Source: Epiperipatus broadwayi (lineage: Eukaryota; Onychophora; Udeonychophora; Euonychophora; Peripatidae). From it: a stretch of DNA of 64,000 nucleotides. Location of the stretch: the NCBI GenBank assembly GCA_028023455.1, contig JAQFVV010012418.1, forward strand, positions 7,871,244-7,935,243, given 5' to 3'. The notes beneath the pieces are model-generated. The model was given only the letters and a program-made list of their open reading frames with translations. It ran no database searches and was not told the DNA's origin. The position numbers and the translations under genes were made by a program. Of the stretch, positions 1-12,806 are shown one piece after another (position 1 is the first letter of the stretch; each line of letters starts with the position of its first letter).

Positions 1-1700
1 AATCTAATGTTAGCAAAATTGCCAGCTTTAATTGCTTGCTGGATTAAGAATGTGTCTGTAGAATAGCGTTTTACCTTTTCGTCAATGAAAGACCCAAGAA
101 TGCTGAGTGATGGACAATCTAGGAAAATGTGTTCAATTGTTTCCTCATCCCTCTGACAGAGTTGACATTGAGAGCTAATTTTGTTAAAACCCCTCCTCAT
201 TACGAGGAACTGATTAGTGGGTAGTGATGAGAGGTTTAATTTCAGAAGAAAGTCAATAAATTTGGGTTCCAGAAACCAATGTTTGGCTTTTTTTGATCAA
301 TAATTTGTTGTTTAATCCAAGAGCATTATGGAGAGCTGAGGGACAATCTTTCTTTAGCCTATAAGTTTCCCAGTAGGACTTTTTTTCATTGAAAATGTTT
401 GGAGTTAAGTTAATACAGCCATTGACATGTGTCCAGATGTCAGTCAACCATCCTTTACTATGGGGAGGTGCGTATCAGTAGGTTGAAATTCTTGGATTAA
501 ATTTGTATAGTCCATTTCCAGTGAATGGTTGTGTAGCAAATTTAGTGATTTTTGCAAGTATAATGTAGCAACCGAGTGTAGACCAAGACCGTTCAGTTCT
601 CTAGGCATTTGGGCTTTTGCCAAGCTTATGGCCACAACCTTCCTTTTCCACAATAGCTTAGTACCTAATGAGCCCATTTGTTTACCGAAGATTTTAGTAG
701 GCTTGATGATTGGTAGATAGTAATTGAGTCTTGAAAACACTAGCATGTTAAGGAGTGCGATTTTACGAGGAATTGAAAGCAAAATACTAGAGAGAGTGTT
801 GATTGTTTTATTGGTTTTTTGAAGGATTGAATTTTGTATTTCTCTGGTCATGATAGTTTTTGTTTTTGCCATGGGGAATCCTAAAAAAAGCTGTGGCTTG
901 GCTGTGAATTTGGATGGAATTGTTGTTCCTGTTTTAATTCTCCAGATGGAAGATTTGCTATTGTTAATTTGGAAGTTTAATATTTTGGCATGCTTGTCAA
1001 TAATTGTGAAAAGTGTTGGAAGATGAGCTTCGCTGGGAAGAAAAATCGTAACATCATCCACATTGGAGATGTGTTTGATTTGTTTTTTGATGGCGGGAAC
1101 ATAAATGCCTGGCAGGATATTCTCTATGTCCTTGAGCATGGGGTTGATGTAAGTTATAAAACATAGTGATGCTAGGGGAGAACCCTGTGGAATCGATATG
1201 TGAGGTCTAAAACCTGTAGACAACCTTCCATCTAAAGAAGTAAATATGGAAACGATTTAGTAAAAGGTTTGCTACTATTCTGATGTACACATCGGGCACC
1301 TGATACTCCCGCATTGTCTGGAACAGTACGGATGGTATTACTGAGTCAAACGCTGAAGAGAAGTCCAGTTGTACGACCAGTGGCCTTGACTTATTGGTTT
1401 GTCTGATGTGCTCAGTTAGTAAAAGAAAGCACTGAACTGCATCAATGGTTGATGATCCTTTTCGGGCAAATTGAAAAGATGAAATATGTGAGTAGAGTTG
1501 GGGTTGTATCCGGTCCTTAACTAAGGATTCAATTGTCTTAATTAGCAATGGAATCATGGAAATAGGTCGTATATTGTTGAGACTAGATGGATTTTCTTGT
1601 TTTTTAAGAAAAGGGACCAGTGCCACTGGGTACAAATCTGGAATGTTCTGAAAGTCGTCGGCCAGCACGTCAATCATGTTTTTGATTATGGGGATTTAAA
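1..1700 (-). mobile_element. Non-LTR retrotransposon (LINE) fragment, RT plus C-terminal zinc-binding region
   Basis: Pol remnant read on the minus strand, in about three frames. The RT fingers appear as NNIRPISM near 1560. RT motif A is VVQLDFSSAFDSV near 1350-1385, with the first catalytic Asp present. Motif B is IPQGSPLASL near 1170-1195. Motif C reads NVDDVTIFL near 1035-1065, where families usually have Y/F-A-D-D, so the catalytic Asp pair is kept while the first residue is changed. Downstream, a zinc-ribbon-like CxxC...HxxxxC block (CQLCQRDEETIEH) lies near 120-175, as in zf-RVT domains. A frameshift near 1225-1245 separates motifs A and B, and several stops follow below position 250. 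The homology begins abruptly at about 1700, as in 5' truncation, and the 3' part leaves the window at position 1. The clade was not assigned. It lies in the AKR gene region and is presumably dead. Confidence 0.85.
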
Positions 1701-2534
1701 ATTTACATTGTTTCCTGTACAAATCATAAGATATGCGTATGTGTAGTAAATCTTGCTCTTAAAAAAATGTCTTTACCAAAACCTCTAATCACATTTTTTA
1801 CTATTGTGCTAATGTTTATCATGTCTAGGGTGCCAAAAATGCTGACAATAGTTTGATTATATGGTTATCTTTAATGGTATATATATATATATATATATAT
1901 AAAGAATACCACAATTTGTATTTTAAAAAAAAAAAACAAAGATATTAGCATTTAAAAGAGAGGAAACTCTTCAATTAAAAAATAATGATATTTAAAACAA
2001 TTTTAAAAATATGCAAGGAAAGGTACTTATGTATTAGACCTGTTGTCCATGTTTGCGATGGTACAATATCATAGTTCAGATTTTTTAATATGGCATTCTG
2101 CCATTGCAAATACCTTCACCACCCCATACTAGACAATGGTAAGGCTACAGTCACAAATATGGGCAGCAGGTCTATTAAATAAGTACCCAAGGAAGTATAT
2201 TTGTGAGATGATAGGGTAGCTAGAGAATTTCTAAACATATTGTTATGCTGACTGACAAACACCATGGCACATGTTTAACATATGGTCATTTTTTACGAAG
2301 CTGCTGCTGACTTATGGAATAAGTTAAAAGCTTCTTTCATGAATTACATGTTGACTTATAATGTCTTACATTATATATATATATGTAATAATTATAAATA
2401 ACATTATTTTAACTTAATACCATTTATAGAAATTTTAATGATCCATTTATGGCCAATGTTTGTAAGCATAAGTTAAATTAACTCAGATTTATATCTTTTT
2501 TAATTATATATATACAATTAGCATTATGTTTTAG
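1701..2534. other. AT-rich intron sequence upstream of the AKR exon
   Basis: Nothing coding was seen here. It contains a (TA)n microsatellite at 1878-1901. Its end, TATGTTTTAG at 2525-2534, is the 3' splice site of the next exon. The upstream exons of the aldo-keto reductase must lie left of the window. Confidence 0.6.
1878..1901. repeat. (TA)n microsatellite
   Basis: About twelve uninterrupted TA units. Confidence 0.9.
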
Positions 2535-2628
2535 TTGTTGGAGAATCCTGTAGTAATAAAAATTGCTTCTCGTAATAAGAGGTCACCAGCACAAGTTTTA
2601 CTTCGTTGGGCTTTACAACAAAATATTG
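2535..2628 (+). CDS. Aldo-keto reductase, penultimate coding exon
   Basis: This exon encodes 31 residues plus one base. It begins LLENPVVIKIASRNKRSPAQ and continues VLLRWALQQNI. The block SPAQVLLRWALQQ is the characteristic helix of the aldo-keto reductase (AKR) (alpha/beta)8 barrel just before the NADP(H)-binding IPK segment. AKRs are cytosolic NADPH-dependent carbonyl reductases; the substrate cannot be told from this piece. The splice sites are good: TTTTAG before 2535 and G|GTAAGT after 2628. The exon ends after the first base of a Gly codon, and joining to 44294 completes Gly and continues IIPKAS, the expected family order. The start codon, catalytic tetrad and N-terminal barrel are outside the window to the left. 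No stops or frameshifts are present, so the gene is probably live. Confidence 0.9.
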
Positions 2629-3596
2629 GTAAGTTTATATGTGTTTATGTAAGTATATTTTGTTTTTCATCATCATTATCTATAATTAGCTTATCATTGC
2701 ATACAGACTTCTTTAATACTTTTTAAAAATTGTTATTGAAGAATTCTTTTTTATATTGGGGAAAATTCAAAAGACTTTTGGATTTTCTCATCTTTTTAGA
2801 TCTCCAGTTAGTCAATTAATAATCCTTTTTTCTCAAATGGAATGCTTTTCTTTATTTAAATTCAAATTCATTTTATATTATTAATAACTACTCTAAGTAA
2901 TGAATGTAATGGTGAACAGACCTTTACCAATAACAAAATTTCACTGTTAAATTAATTAAGCATTTTTTTCCAGGTCACAGATGCATATAACAATAAAATC
3001 CATATTATTACTATTATATAAGATGGCTCAGAAATTACTGTAATATTATTATCTTAATATGTTTATAAACAACATTTAAAAAAACTATTATATTATAGAT
3101 AAAATAATTATTTTAAAAATAATATGATAGTAACTAGTTTTTGTACTTTAATTAATTTGTAGTAGTTTTTTTTTTTAATATTATTTTTAATCTTAATGAT
3201 GACTTTTTCATTTTTTTTTACATTTTTATTAGCAGTTTCTTTTCCTCTATCAGTTTTCATGGAATCAAGCCAACTTAAAGCCTTGCAGATGAAGACCAGT
3301 TTAAGGGAATAATGTGGCTTCTTTAATCTCTAATCTATACCATTAAAAATGTTACCATTGTCACAACAAGGTTATGACACTTCTTAATTGTTTTAATGAC
3401 TTCAGAATTAATACTTTAAATTTTTTTTTAGAAATTTCACTTTGTAATTTACAATTGTACTACATAATATTTATTAAGGCTATAACCTTAAGACTATATG
3501 TTTGAAAAAATGACAGTAGGGACTTCTGCAAATCTTTAACACAATATTTATTTAAAACTACCTAGTAATCTAATGCTAGTCTATGTCAAATATAGA

Positions 3597-4123
3597 CAGC
3601 GCCACTCTTTTTAATTTGTGGCCCCAGGCACAAATATGGGGTGGGAGCCCCCAATAAATAAAAAAGTAAATAAATAAATAAAATCCGTAACTTTTAAAGA
3701 CAAGAAAGGAGCACATACAACACTTATTCTTATCTAAATAATAATACTTAACTTATAACATATTAATATTTATATAAAAGAAAAACAAAATAAATGTAAC
3801 TGTATTTTCCTTGCTTTAATTTCAGCATATTTATCTATTATCTCACTTAAATTTAAGTCTTCACATAATTTATTTTTTATAGAAAGCAATGTTAGGTTGG
3901 ATAGTCTTTCCTGTACTATTGTGGATTTTAAATAGTTTTTTTATTATTTTAAGCTTTGACAAATTACCTTCAGACTTAGCAATGGTTATCAGAATTGTTA
4001 ATAAAATTCTTAAGATTATACTTAAATTGGGAAATGCATTTCCTGTTGGGTGACTTTTTTTAAGACACTAGCCCTCAGGGCCCCAGGCATATGCCTTGTT
4101 GACTGATCTTAGGAATGCTACTG
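3597..4123 (-). mobile_element. hAT transposon remnant (ZMYM1-like transposase, C-terminal dimerisation end)
   Basis: A 527-bp deletion derivative. The ends read CAGCGCCACTC on the left and, on the other strand, CAGTAGCATTCCT at the right. Both resemble the CAGTGGCGYTCCT ends common in this hAT group. Near-identical 8-bp flanks, AATATAGA (3589-3596) and AACATAGA (4124-4131), are the expected target duplication. Inside, minus-strand frames across 3790-4060 give the hAT C-terminal dimerisation segment (FPNLSIILRILLTI, then RLSNLTLLSIKN and IIDKYAEIKARK). These lie in different frames with stops, so the transposase is dead and most of it is deleted. Confidence 0.8.
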
Positions 4124-4131
4124 AACATAGA

Positions 4132-6012
4132 CAACATTTCTTACTTACTTAGTTTAATCATTTCTAATTAATCATTTAAAGTAAGATGCTTACAATATTT
4201 ATTCTTATCCCAAATGCTAAATACACAAGTCATTTATATACCATAAAATTATTAAATACTGTATTAAAAATATAAATAAAATATTAAGTATCTTTAATGA
4301 GATGGGGAAATCAGCAGCATCAATGAATAGTTTGACATTCCAAAAGAGAAAGGTCTTCGTGATAATTTTTATAATCTTCATTCTCAAATATTTATTATAT
4401 TTTGTTAAAAATTATGTATGTTTATAATATAAAAACATGATAGACATATAAAAACATAAAATTATTGTTATATATGAAAGCCACTATTATGAGATACTGC
4501 TGTATATTTTCATGGGTTCAAGACTAGTATCTATGAGTTGAATAAATTTAAAGCATCATAGCTAATTGTAATCTTCATCTATGAGTTTCTAGCTTCCATC
4601 TATTAAGATATATATATATTTCATCTTTTTTTCTTTTATTTATTCATTTTCAGCACTTTATTAAAATATCGTTATTAGAAAGCAGCAATGTAAGGTAGGG
4701 CTAGTAGTAGTTATCATAATCATGTTAATAGTTGAACATCAAACTGCACAGAAGAAAGCAATCATAAACTATTTTTATAAATTATATGGAGAATTTGTAA
4801 ATAGGCAGAGAGCCTTTTATATAGACACTGGAGGTTGTCAGCAATTTGATGGCATGGAATAATAGATACAAAATTAACAGTTCGTTCTTATATTTAAACT
4901 ACATCATTGCAAATACTGGAAAAAACTATGTCAGGGCTTCCGATGAAGAATAAGTCATTAATTATAGATTAGATTCTGGTACAGTAATAGAAAAAAAAAA
5001 GATTAAATAAATAGTCATTGCCATGCACTTGTTCAAAGATATATTAAAATTAAATTTTCTATCTAGATTTAATTAAAATGTAATATTGTCTAATCTTATA
5101 AAGAATGATTAACAATTATTTATATATATTTTTTGGGAATTTTATTGTTGTGAACAAGTGCTTATTAAAAAATATACTTATAAATCTTATAATATATCTA
5201 TTATGAAAACATTGCAGCCTCATGCCATATTTATAATACATGTGTGTGTGTGTGTGTGTGTGTGAAAGAGAGAGTGCTGTCAGTAAACTTTTTAATATTG
5301 TTTTTAATTAAATAATTTCTATATTCCTGAAATTTAATTAAATAAAAAAATAAATCTATTTTATTTATATATTCAAAATAAAGATAATTTATTTTCTCTC
5401 ATAAATTTAATTAAAAATTATGTTTTTTAAGTACTGTTGTTTATTGTAAACAAAAGAAAATCATATAAGAATGTAAAAACCTGTTTTGTAAAAATTATTC
5501 TAAAAATATTTTTATAAACAAAGGATTGATAAACATTTCTAAATCTGACAATTAATAAGTCATTTGTAATAAGTATGTAAGTTATCAACATAGAATTATA
5601 GAAGACAGTTATTAGAAGAAGAGAAGCAGCTATAAAAGACCAGAATAAAATAACTTAGTTGACCAAAGATGTTGAATGATGAAAAGACGGAAAGAAGACC
5701 GTCTTTAGTCAGCTTTATGCTTGCCTCTGAAGTTTTCAAGCTTCTCTGATTTAAATATATAAAATAAAACTTATCTAAATAATGGAAAAAATTAAAGCAT
5801 TCAAATTTCTCAAAGTATTTTTATTTGAACAGTCTACAATTCTTTAAATATACATTTTATTTATTTATTTTTAAAAATAACTTGTAAAAAATATACTCAT
5901 TCAAATACTAATTATTTCAAAAATTAGCCCTTTATAATTTTTTATTATTATTATATAACAGCTTTTTCTTTTTTACAATGACTGTAATAATAGTTTTTAC
6001 TTTGGTATAAAG
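4132..6012. other. AT-rich intron sequence without recognised elements
   Basis: A (TG)12 microsatellite sits at 5241-5264. Otherwise it is homopolymer-rich A/T sequence. Short open frames look random. Confidence 0.5.
5241..5264. repeat. (TG)12 microsatellite
   Basis: Twelve uninterrupted TG units followed by a short purine tract. Confidence 0.95.
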
Positions 6013-6037
6013 AAAAAAAATCAAAAGTTGTCAAACA

Positions 6038-6125
6038 TTGGTGGTCGAGTGGTCAGCACAGCCGCCTTACAAGGAGTTGTCCCGGGTTTGCGGGTTCGCT
6101 TCCCGGCCGATGCTTTGACACATGA
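6038..6125 (+). mobile_element. tRNA-derived SINE, family 1
   Basis: A GC-rich block in AT-rich DNA with the internal Pol III promoter layout of a tRNA. The box A-like part is TGGTCGAGTGGTCAGCA and the box B-like part is GCGGGTTCGCTTCCCG. The ends ATTGG...CCGATGC can pair as an acceptor stem. It is followed by an A-rich tract. Flanking copies of about 15 bases, AAAAATCAAAAGT before and AAAAATCGAAAGT after the A tract (6015-6027 and 6130-6142), look like a target duplication. Related minus-strand copies occur at 13.99-14.1 kb and 25.84-25.93 kb, so this is a dispersed family rather than a functional tRNA gene. Confidence 0.8.
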
Positions 6126-6142
6126 AAAAAAAAATCGAAAGT

Positions 6143-8939
6143 CAGAATTAAAACAAAACCCCCCAAACTCTGTAAAACAATGAATAAATGACTTGGTTTT
6201 TATCAACAAGAATGCAGCTATTAAATATAGTTTGATCAACATTGTTTCTTTTATAGCAAGTATTAGCCAACAATCAACTTGTGTCTATATTTTCAGGATT
6301 TTATTTATAGAGTTTCAAACCTCTTTTTTATTTGCTATGGGTGATTCATATTTTTTAAAAGAAAAAGTATTATACAGTACAGTATTTCAGTATAAAAGAC
6401 GTTATAATGATAACAAAGCACTAGTGATCAGTTTATTTTCTTTAAGATAATTTAAATTTAAAAAAATTGCTAAGGTAAACCATGCAGAATGTGTATGTGT
6501 ATATATATAGTTTTTAGAAATTAGTTATATTACAAAAACATAACTTTTTGATCAAAAAAATGACCAGCAATTTGGATACACAACTATTGTGATACTCTGC
6601 GTGAAATTTCAGTGTCGCTGAGATTTGGTTACCTTTTCTTTGGTGAAGCCTAAGGTCACTAATCGCCATGTAGATGAGCGCAGCATCTAACAGGACAGTG
6701 TGGGCGATTGATCAGTCTACATGCATGGTGGCAGTAGATAATGACAACAGGTCATTTCTTATCCCGATTATTGATTGCATGGCATAGATTGTATACTCAT
6801 TTTACTACATATAACTAAGTCTTGCATTTTATCGTTCCATTTACACTTTGTAGCATTGTACATTCTTAATAAATTATTGAGATAAAAATGACCAACTTAT
6901 TAATTATGTTATTGAATCCTAATCATTAAAATAAGTTAACAAAAGAGCAGTAGTTTTTCAAAAGGATAAGATCTTCTTTAAAAAATAAATGTCTGCTAAA
7001 ATATCTCTGAAGCTAAAGTGTCCTAAATGGCTAAAAAATGTATTACCAATTAAACTGAATGGAGATCTCAATCAACAAATAAATTCTTTTAAATTTAAAA
7101 AATACAATTAAATAATTGCGATAAGAATAAATTTTGGGTGCTAGTAGGTCCTGTATTCTACCCGTAGGATATAGCTACCATTCACATATTTAATGAAGTG
7201 AAGAAAAAAATTGATAAGTTTCACATTTTATAAATAAAAAATATCAAAACAAAAATATAATAATAATGTGTATTTAAAAATATGAAATTAATACAGAAAC
7301 AAATCTGAATGTAATATATTTACTCATCAAACAAATGCACTCAATAAATGTAATCAATACAAGCACTCCATAAAAAATTAAACTGCAAAATGGAATGTGT
7401 GAGTAGGTGATTTTTTATTGTGTCAATGTTTTGTTTTGTTTTGCCTTTAATTCACTTTCCCTGTACTGAAATTAATAATCTTACACATGGTTTATAATAT
7501 TGTGATAGAGGTGTTCCTTTTCATTATCTTTAAAATCCCAATATTTAGACATTTAAACCTACCAAATTGTCTCACATAATATTCCAATGTGCTCTTGTAT
7601 ATAATTTAGCTATATCATTTATTTAATAATTTCATTCATTGCCATATTAATTTCTTTAACTTCTGTGCATTTTTTTATAATCTGCTTTCAAATACATTCT
7701 TTATTATAATGAACATATATTTTTTCTTCATTATGTTAATCAGTTCTTGCGATAAAAATAATATTCATACAATATACTAATTCCCCCCTCCCATTTTTAC
7801 TTCATACTCTTCAATTAATGGCAAAAAGGAGTTAACTATTAAGTGGGAAGAGACTTTTTGATTCTTCTTTGAGGACTTAAAAAAACTGAACAGGGCAAAT
7901 TCATAATGTCCACTTTCTTGGCATTATAACTGCTATCCCATATATAAAATCCATGTAAATATAATGCTGTCATGTGTCAAATTCACAATCAATTAAAAAA
8001 AAGTATTACACTTGTCCATAACATTGTTGAAGGATGTAATTCTGCCATGAATAAATCATAATTTTTTTACAAAGCATTTTATGCAAAGGAAGTAATTTAT
8101 TCCTTATACTTAAGAGGCTTAATTTGATTATGAGTATTTTATTCAAAGCAAGTAATTCCGCAAAACAAAAAAAAAATTGTTATAGCAACCAATTAAAAAA
8201 AACGTATGCCCTTTCCATAAGCTAGATAAAATTTCTGGATTTTAAAAAAATATGATATTTACATCCGAAAAAATCAGTACATATGCTTTTAACTGAATAG
8301 GTATATTATTTAAATTGGAAAAAAAAAGATTTACAGCATGTAAATTTATATTTGAAATGTGTTATTTAGTGAGGGAAAAAAATAGGTGCTATAGTACTGT
8401 ATTTACATTTAGTTTTGATTAGCGTATAACTGAAGTCATGTAGTTTGATATTATGCACTTCATGGCTCTACAGTAATACTATGCATGATTGAAAAAATAG
8501 TACAAAAATGATGGCCTTTCTATAAGTCAATTAAAAGCTTGTCACTATAATTATTCATATAGTAAATGAATTATGGTTGGGCTGTTCATCAAAATGCACA
8601 GCCATCGTAATGAATTTGCTGACTTTTTTCTCTAAGTTTAAAATCAAGAAACACCATGGTCTTTTGTCTCAGTTTCCTGATAATTCTTAACTAAAATATC
8701 AATTGAATTTACTTGAAGGTAGGATGAATGTGTGTGTAAATGACTTTTTTTCCAGATATTTACAATTATGACAAACAAAACTAAATTATTTTATTCCCAT
8801 GAGTTGTAAGGTTTCTAGCAAGGCAATGCTTGGCAGCCAAAGGCAGATGGCACTAGGAACCTCCAGATTGCAGATTGAGGCTGGCATACAATAATGATCT
8901 TTTATTTAGGTACTCATCTGAGGAATTCTAAGATTGTAT
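6143..8939. other. AT-rich intron sequence
   Basis: No coding signal. A somewhat GC-richer block at about 6560-6790 matches nothing recognised. The rest is low-complexity A/T. Confidence 0.45.
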
Positions 8940-11705
8940 GAAATAGGAGAAAAACTGTCTGTTAAATACAACATTGTTGAATTTGTTAAGTTAAAAGAAA
9001 AGTTAAAGAAACAATTGATTTAAAGAATGAATATGTGCTTTATCACAGAGGGATAAGTATTGGGAGCACAATTGGAGCAGCCTTCATTATAAATAAAAAG
9101 TGGAAAATTAATGTTGTGGAGATTGGTGATGTACAGAATGGCAAGTTTATATATTCAAATTAATTATTACGTGCAATTAATTCAGGTTTTTCTCCAACAA
9201 TATGATGAAGAAGTAGAGGATTTATATATGGAGGTACAAAAGGCTTTTGATCAGACCAAACATTTTAAAATTGTCATGGAAACAATGTTAGAATTGGTAA
9301 ACAATTGAAAGATGAAAGTTCTGTGGATAAATTTGATTTTCATGGTAGAAATGAGAAAAAACATAGAATTGTGAAATTTGTAATAAAAAAATCATATACT
9401 GTGAATTCTTTTTTTGAAAAAAATGCTAAATGAAAATGGACACAAAGGCATTCAAATGAAAGTACAGCAGAATTGGATTACATTTTGGCTAACAGAAAAT
9501 ACATATTTTGAGCTCATAATGTTCTTAATAAACCTGACACAGGAAGTGATTAATGAATAGTGAGATATAGGATAGGTCTTAATGTAAAACTAGAGAGACA
9601 AAAATTATTAAGAAACACAGTCATTGTTAATATCCCTAACTTTCAAAAAAAAATTTAATGAATTTAAATTAGAACTTTTTCTAAAGATGGTCCATTGACT
9701 GAAGTCAATAAAAAGATAACTGCAAGAATAAAAAAAAAATATGTAAAAAATTTTAAATGATCCATTATGAAAAATTGAATATTTAAAACTTTATAAAAGG
9801 ATATGATAAAGAATTAATAATGATACAAAAAATATAATTGTGAATTGACAAGGAATATAGTCTCAAATATTTTCTTGGTATCAGAAGGAAAGTTATTTCA
9901 ATAATAAGAAAAAATGGTGGAACTATTACTAGAAAGAGAGATAACATTAAGAAATGGATGAAAGAGTTCTATAAAGGGTTATACAATAATAAAAATAATA
10001 GAACAAAGTATCCCTTACAATTACTACATCTTCTGAACTACTGTTTTAAATGAAAAACTGAGACATGCAAGTAAGACTATGAAATGGGGGAAATCACCAG
10101 GAAATAATGAAATTATTATTAATATTTTAAAAGAAAGAGAAGAATTGTTGGCAAAAATGTAAATGATAAAAATATATTAGATGAGTGAAAGATTGCAATA
10201 GTAATGTTGACATGAAAAAAGTGATTAAAAAAGATATTAGAGATTACAGACTTATCAGTCTTCTCTCAATTTTATGCAAAATCTTAACCAAGATATTTAC
10301 AACTTATCTATGGCAATTTTTAGATTCTAATCAACTAAAAGAATATGATAGATTTAATAGTGGTTTTAGCACAGTAAATGACATCAAAGGAATTGAGAGA
10401 AGTTATCATTATATTTTTGATTTGTAGATTATGAAAATATATTTAATTGTATAAGCATTTCCATGGCAATTAAAACTTTGGATCATCAAGATATAGATGC
10501 ATGGTATTTTCAGATTCTGGAAAATATCAATTTGCACAGTAGTGATTAGATTATATGGTGATACTAATTAACAATACGCTGATGCATTGTGGTGAAACTT
10601 TTCTATATCATAATTTCTGCAGGCTTAGTGCTTTCAGAGTTTTGTTACTCCATAATCATAGCCTCTTTAGATTATTAACATCCTTATATGTAAATGTATG
10701 CAAAACTATCTTCTATATTATCCATTTTCTGGAAATGGCAAAACAAGTGTTTTGGTGATACTAAGAAGAATGACTTTGTAAGAGTGTACAACAGGATGAT
10801 TCCATATCTCCAAAAAATTTTACTGCAGTGTTACAAGAAGTATTTGTGGTTTACAGTGGGAAGCTAAGAAAGTAAAAGTAAATGGAAATTATTTATTTCA
10901 TTTAGATTTTTGCAAATGATAGGATTGTTTTTAAAAATAATATTTCAGAGCTTTAACAAATATTGTAAGAATTATCAGGTGAAAGTAAAAAAAGCAGGAC
11001 CAAAGATAAATGCTAAAAAGATGAAAGGAATGTTCAATCGATTTTTTTCAAAAAAAGAAAATAAAGATTGATAATCATAAATTAGGGAAGTTAGTAACTA
11101 CAAATAACTATTTTAAATTATTAATTATGATAAAAACATAATGAATGAAATTAATCATAAAATTAAATTTGGATTAAATGCTTTTGATAGGAATAATTTA
11201 GTATTAATATGCCTATGTTTTTGAAAAGGAAGGTTTTTGATATATGTGTTTCATAGAGAAAATGCAACAAAATACAAAGAGATGTATAATAGAAATAGAA
11301 AAAAGAGATCAAAATGCAGTGAGATTTGACTAACATCACTGAAAAAATTAAGAGACTGCAATGGAATTGGATTAAACATATTGCTAGAAGAGATGACGAT
11401 AGATAATTGAAGGTTTAATTTGGATTGTAAGAGATAGTGTGGATAGTGAAGTGGCTTGAAAGTCTGAGTTCAAATCCCCTATATTTATATTGTAAGAGAT
11501 TGTAAAAGACCTAGAAAATGACTAGATATAATATGGATTGATGAAATAAGGAAGTTTGCTGATGTGATGTGGAAAATAGAGGCCAAGGATAAGAAAAAAT
11601 TGGATTAAATTTGGAGAGACGGTTGTCCTGCAATAGATTAATAATAGTTGTTCATAGTAATGATGATCATTCTTCAGTTAAGTCTTTATAAAATAAAACT
11701 GAAAA
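8940..11705 (+). mobile_element. Degraded LINE with AP-endonuclease and RT domains (RTE-like / 'craniofacial development protein 2-like' type)
   Basis: The collinear remnant runs in the + direction. Near 9060-9300 an endonuclease middle part is visible (LIQV, then YDEEVEDLYMEVQKAFDQ, then HFKIVM). Near 9450-9545 comes a DYILANRK-like and KPDTGSD stretch. The RT fingers lie near 10210-10380 as DYRLISLLSILCKILTK followed by FNSGFSTVND. RT motif A follows near 10420. FTAVLQEVF near 10820 matches the region before the catalytic Asp pair. Near 11345-11640 the family's C-terminal tail is recognisable (WNWIKHIARRDDDR, then IWIDEI). Every domain is broken by stops and frameshifts, so the element is old. 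Element ends were not identified; it fades into A-rich sequence near 11700. Assignment rests on the order and wording of these motifs. Confidence 0.75.
11436..11488 (+). mobile_element. 53-bp SINE-like insertion nested in the LINE
   Basis: It is flanked by perfect 12-bp copies of ATTGTAAGAGAT (11424-11435 and 11489-11500), so it is a later insertion into the LINE tail. It contains GAAAGTCTGAGTTCAAATCC, a box B-like tRNA fragment, and ends in an A/T-rich tail. The same GAAAGTCTG(A/T)G phrase occurs in the repeats at 13.4, 13.9 and 30.4 kb, which suggests one SINE family. Confidence 0.75.
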
Positions 11706-12793
11706 TCAAAAAAAAAAATTTCCAATGTTAAAGTTTAAAAATAAATAAATCCATCCCAACTCCATTTTATCGATCATTTTTGTTTCATTCAAACAAAGAA
11801 ATATTGCAATAAGAGATTTCTTTTGTCATTCGCTGGTGATTCATTTTATTTCCTGCCATTTAGCCTTGTTAATTAGCTTTTTGAATATAGTAGTCAATGA
11901 ATAATGATGTAATGATATTTTATATCTTAATAAATGTGAGTTAAACGTGATTAAAGACTGAAACTTTATATATTTTTTATTATTAATAATTAAAGTCATG
12001 TTGTTGATATTAGCAATTAATACTAATTAATTGATTAGAATGAAAAACAGTTTTATTCTTTGTAACTTTTCCATTATGTAAATTTGCAACAGAAAATTTT
12101 AAAAAAATCAGTGTTATAACAATTCTAAATTTTTCATCATTTTGGGACTGCTTATTTGAAAGTTTCAAATTTTAGAAGTCTACACCAGGATTTCTCATCT
12201 GGTGATATGTTTGCCATTGGTGATGCGATAATTTTGAAAAATATAAATTTTCCACATTTAAAAGTAAATTATTATATATTCTCTTTGCCTGAATAGATTT
12301 GTTACATGATCGCTTATATAAACGGATATATGAAATGACAAGTTATAATTTATGTCAGTCACTCTAGTTAAATAGTCTTGATTTTTCTTTTAATATAAAC
12401 ATATATTAGTGGGTGGCAGTATGCTGTCTGCATTTTTGTGGTTACCTCTTAAACAGATTCCTATCATTAATTATATTCGTAGAATTAATCATTAATAATA
12501 AAATATTTAAAATGACGTTGGTAACAAACTTTTTTTAAATATATTAAAACATTGAAAACTAATGTATGCAACAGAGAGAGGTAAGCTCTTCAGTAATAAG
12601 AACCGCTAATATTATTTTAAAAGTATATTTATAAATAATTAAAAGTACAGCTATAGTAGTCTTACACACTCTCAAATGCCAAAATACATTGTACAACTAA
12701 ATACGAGAATAAAATCCACATTAACAATTCTTTTGACTGGTACTATTTAATAGCTACAAATTTATAAGTTCATCATATTTGTTTTTTATTTAC
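11706..12793. other. AT-rich intron sequence
   Basis: No coding or structural signal was seen. Confidence 0.4.
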
Positions 12794-12806
12794 ATTTAAA
12801 ACATTT

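Noticed and set aside
6038-6125. Functional tRNA gene
   Set aside because: The anticodon arm does not fold properly, an A-rich tail and flanking duplication follow, and related copies are dispersed; it is a SINE.
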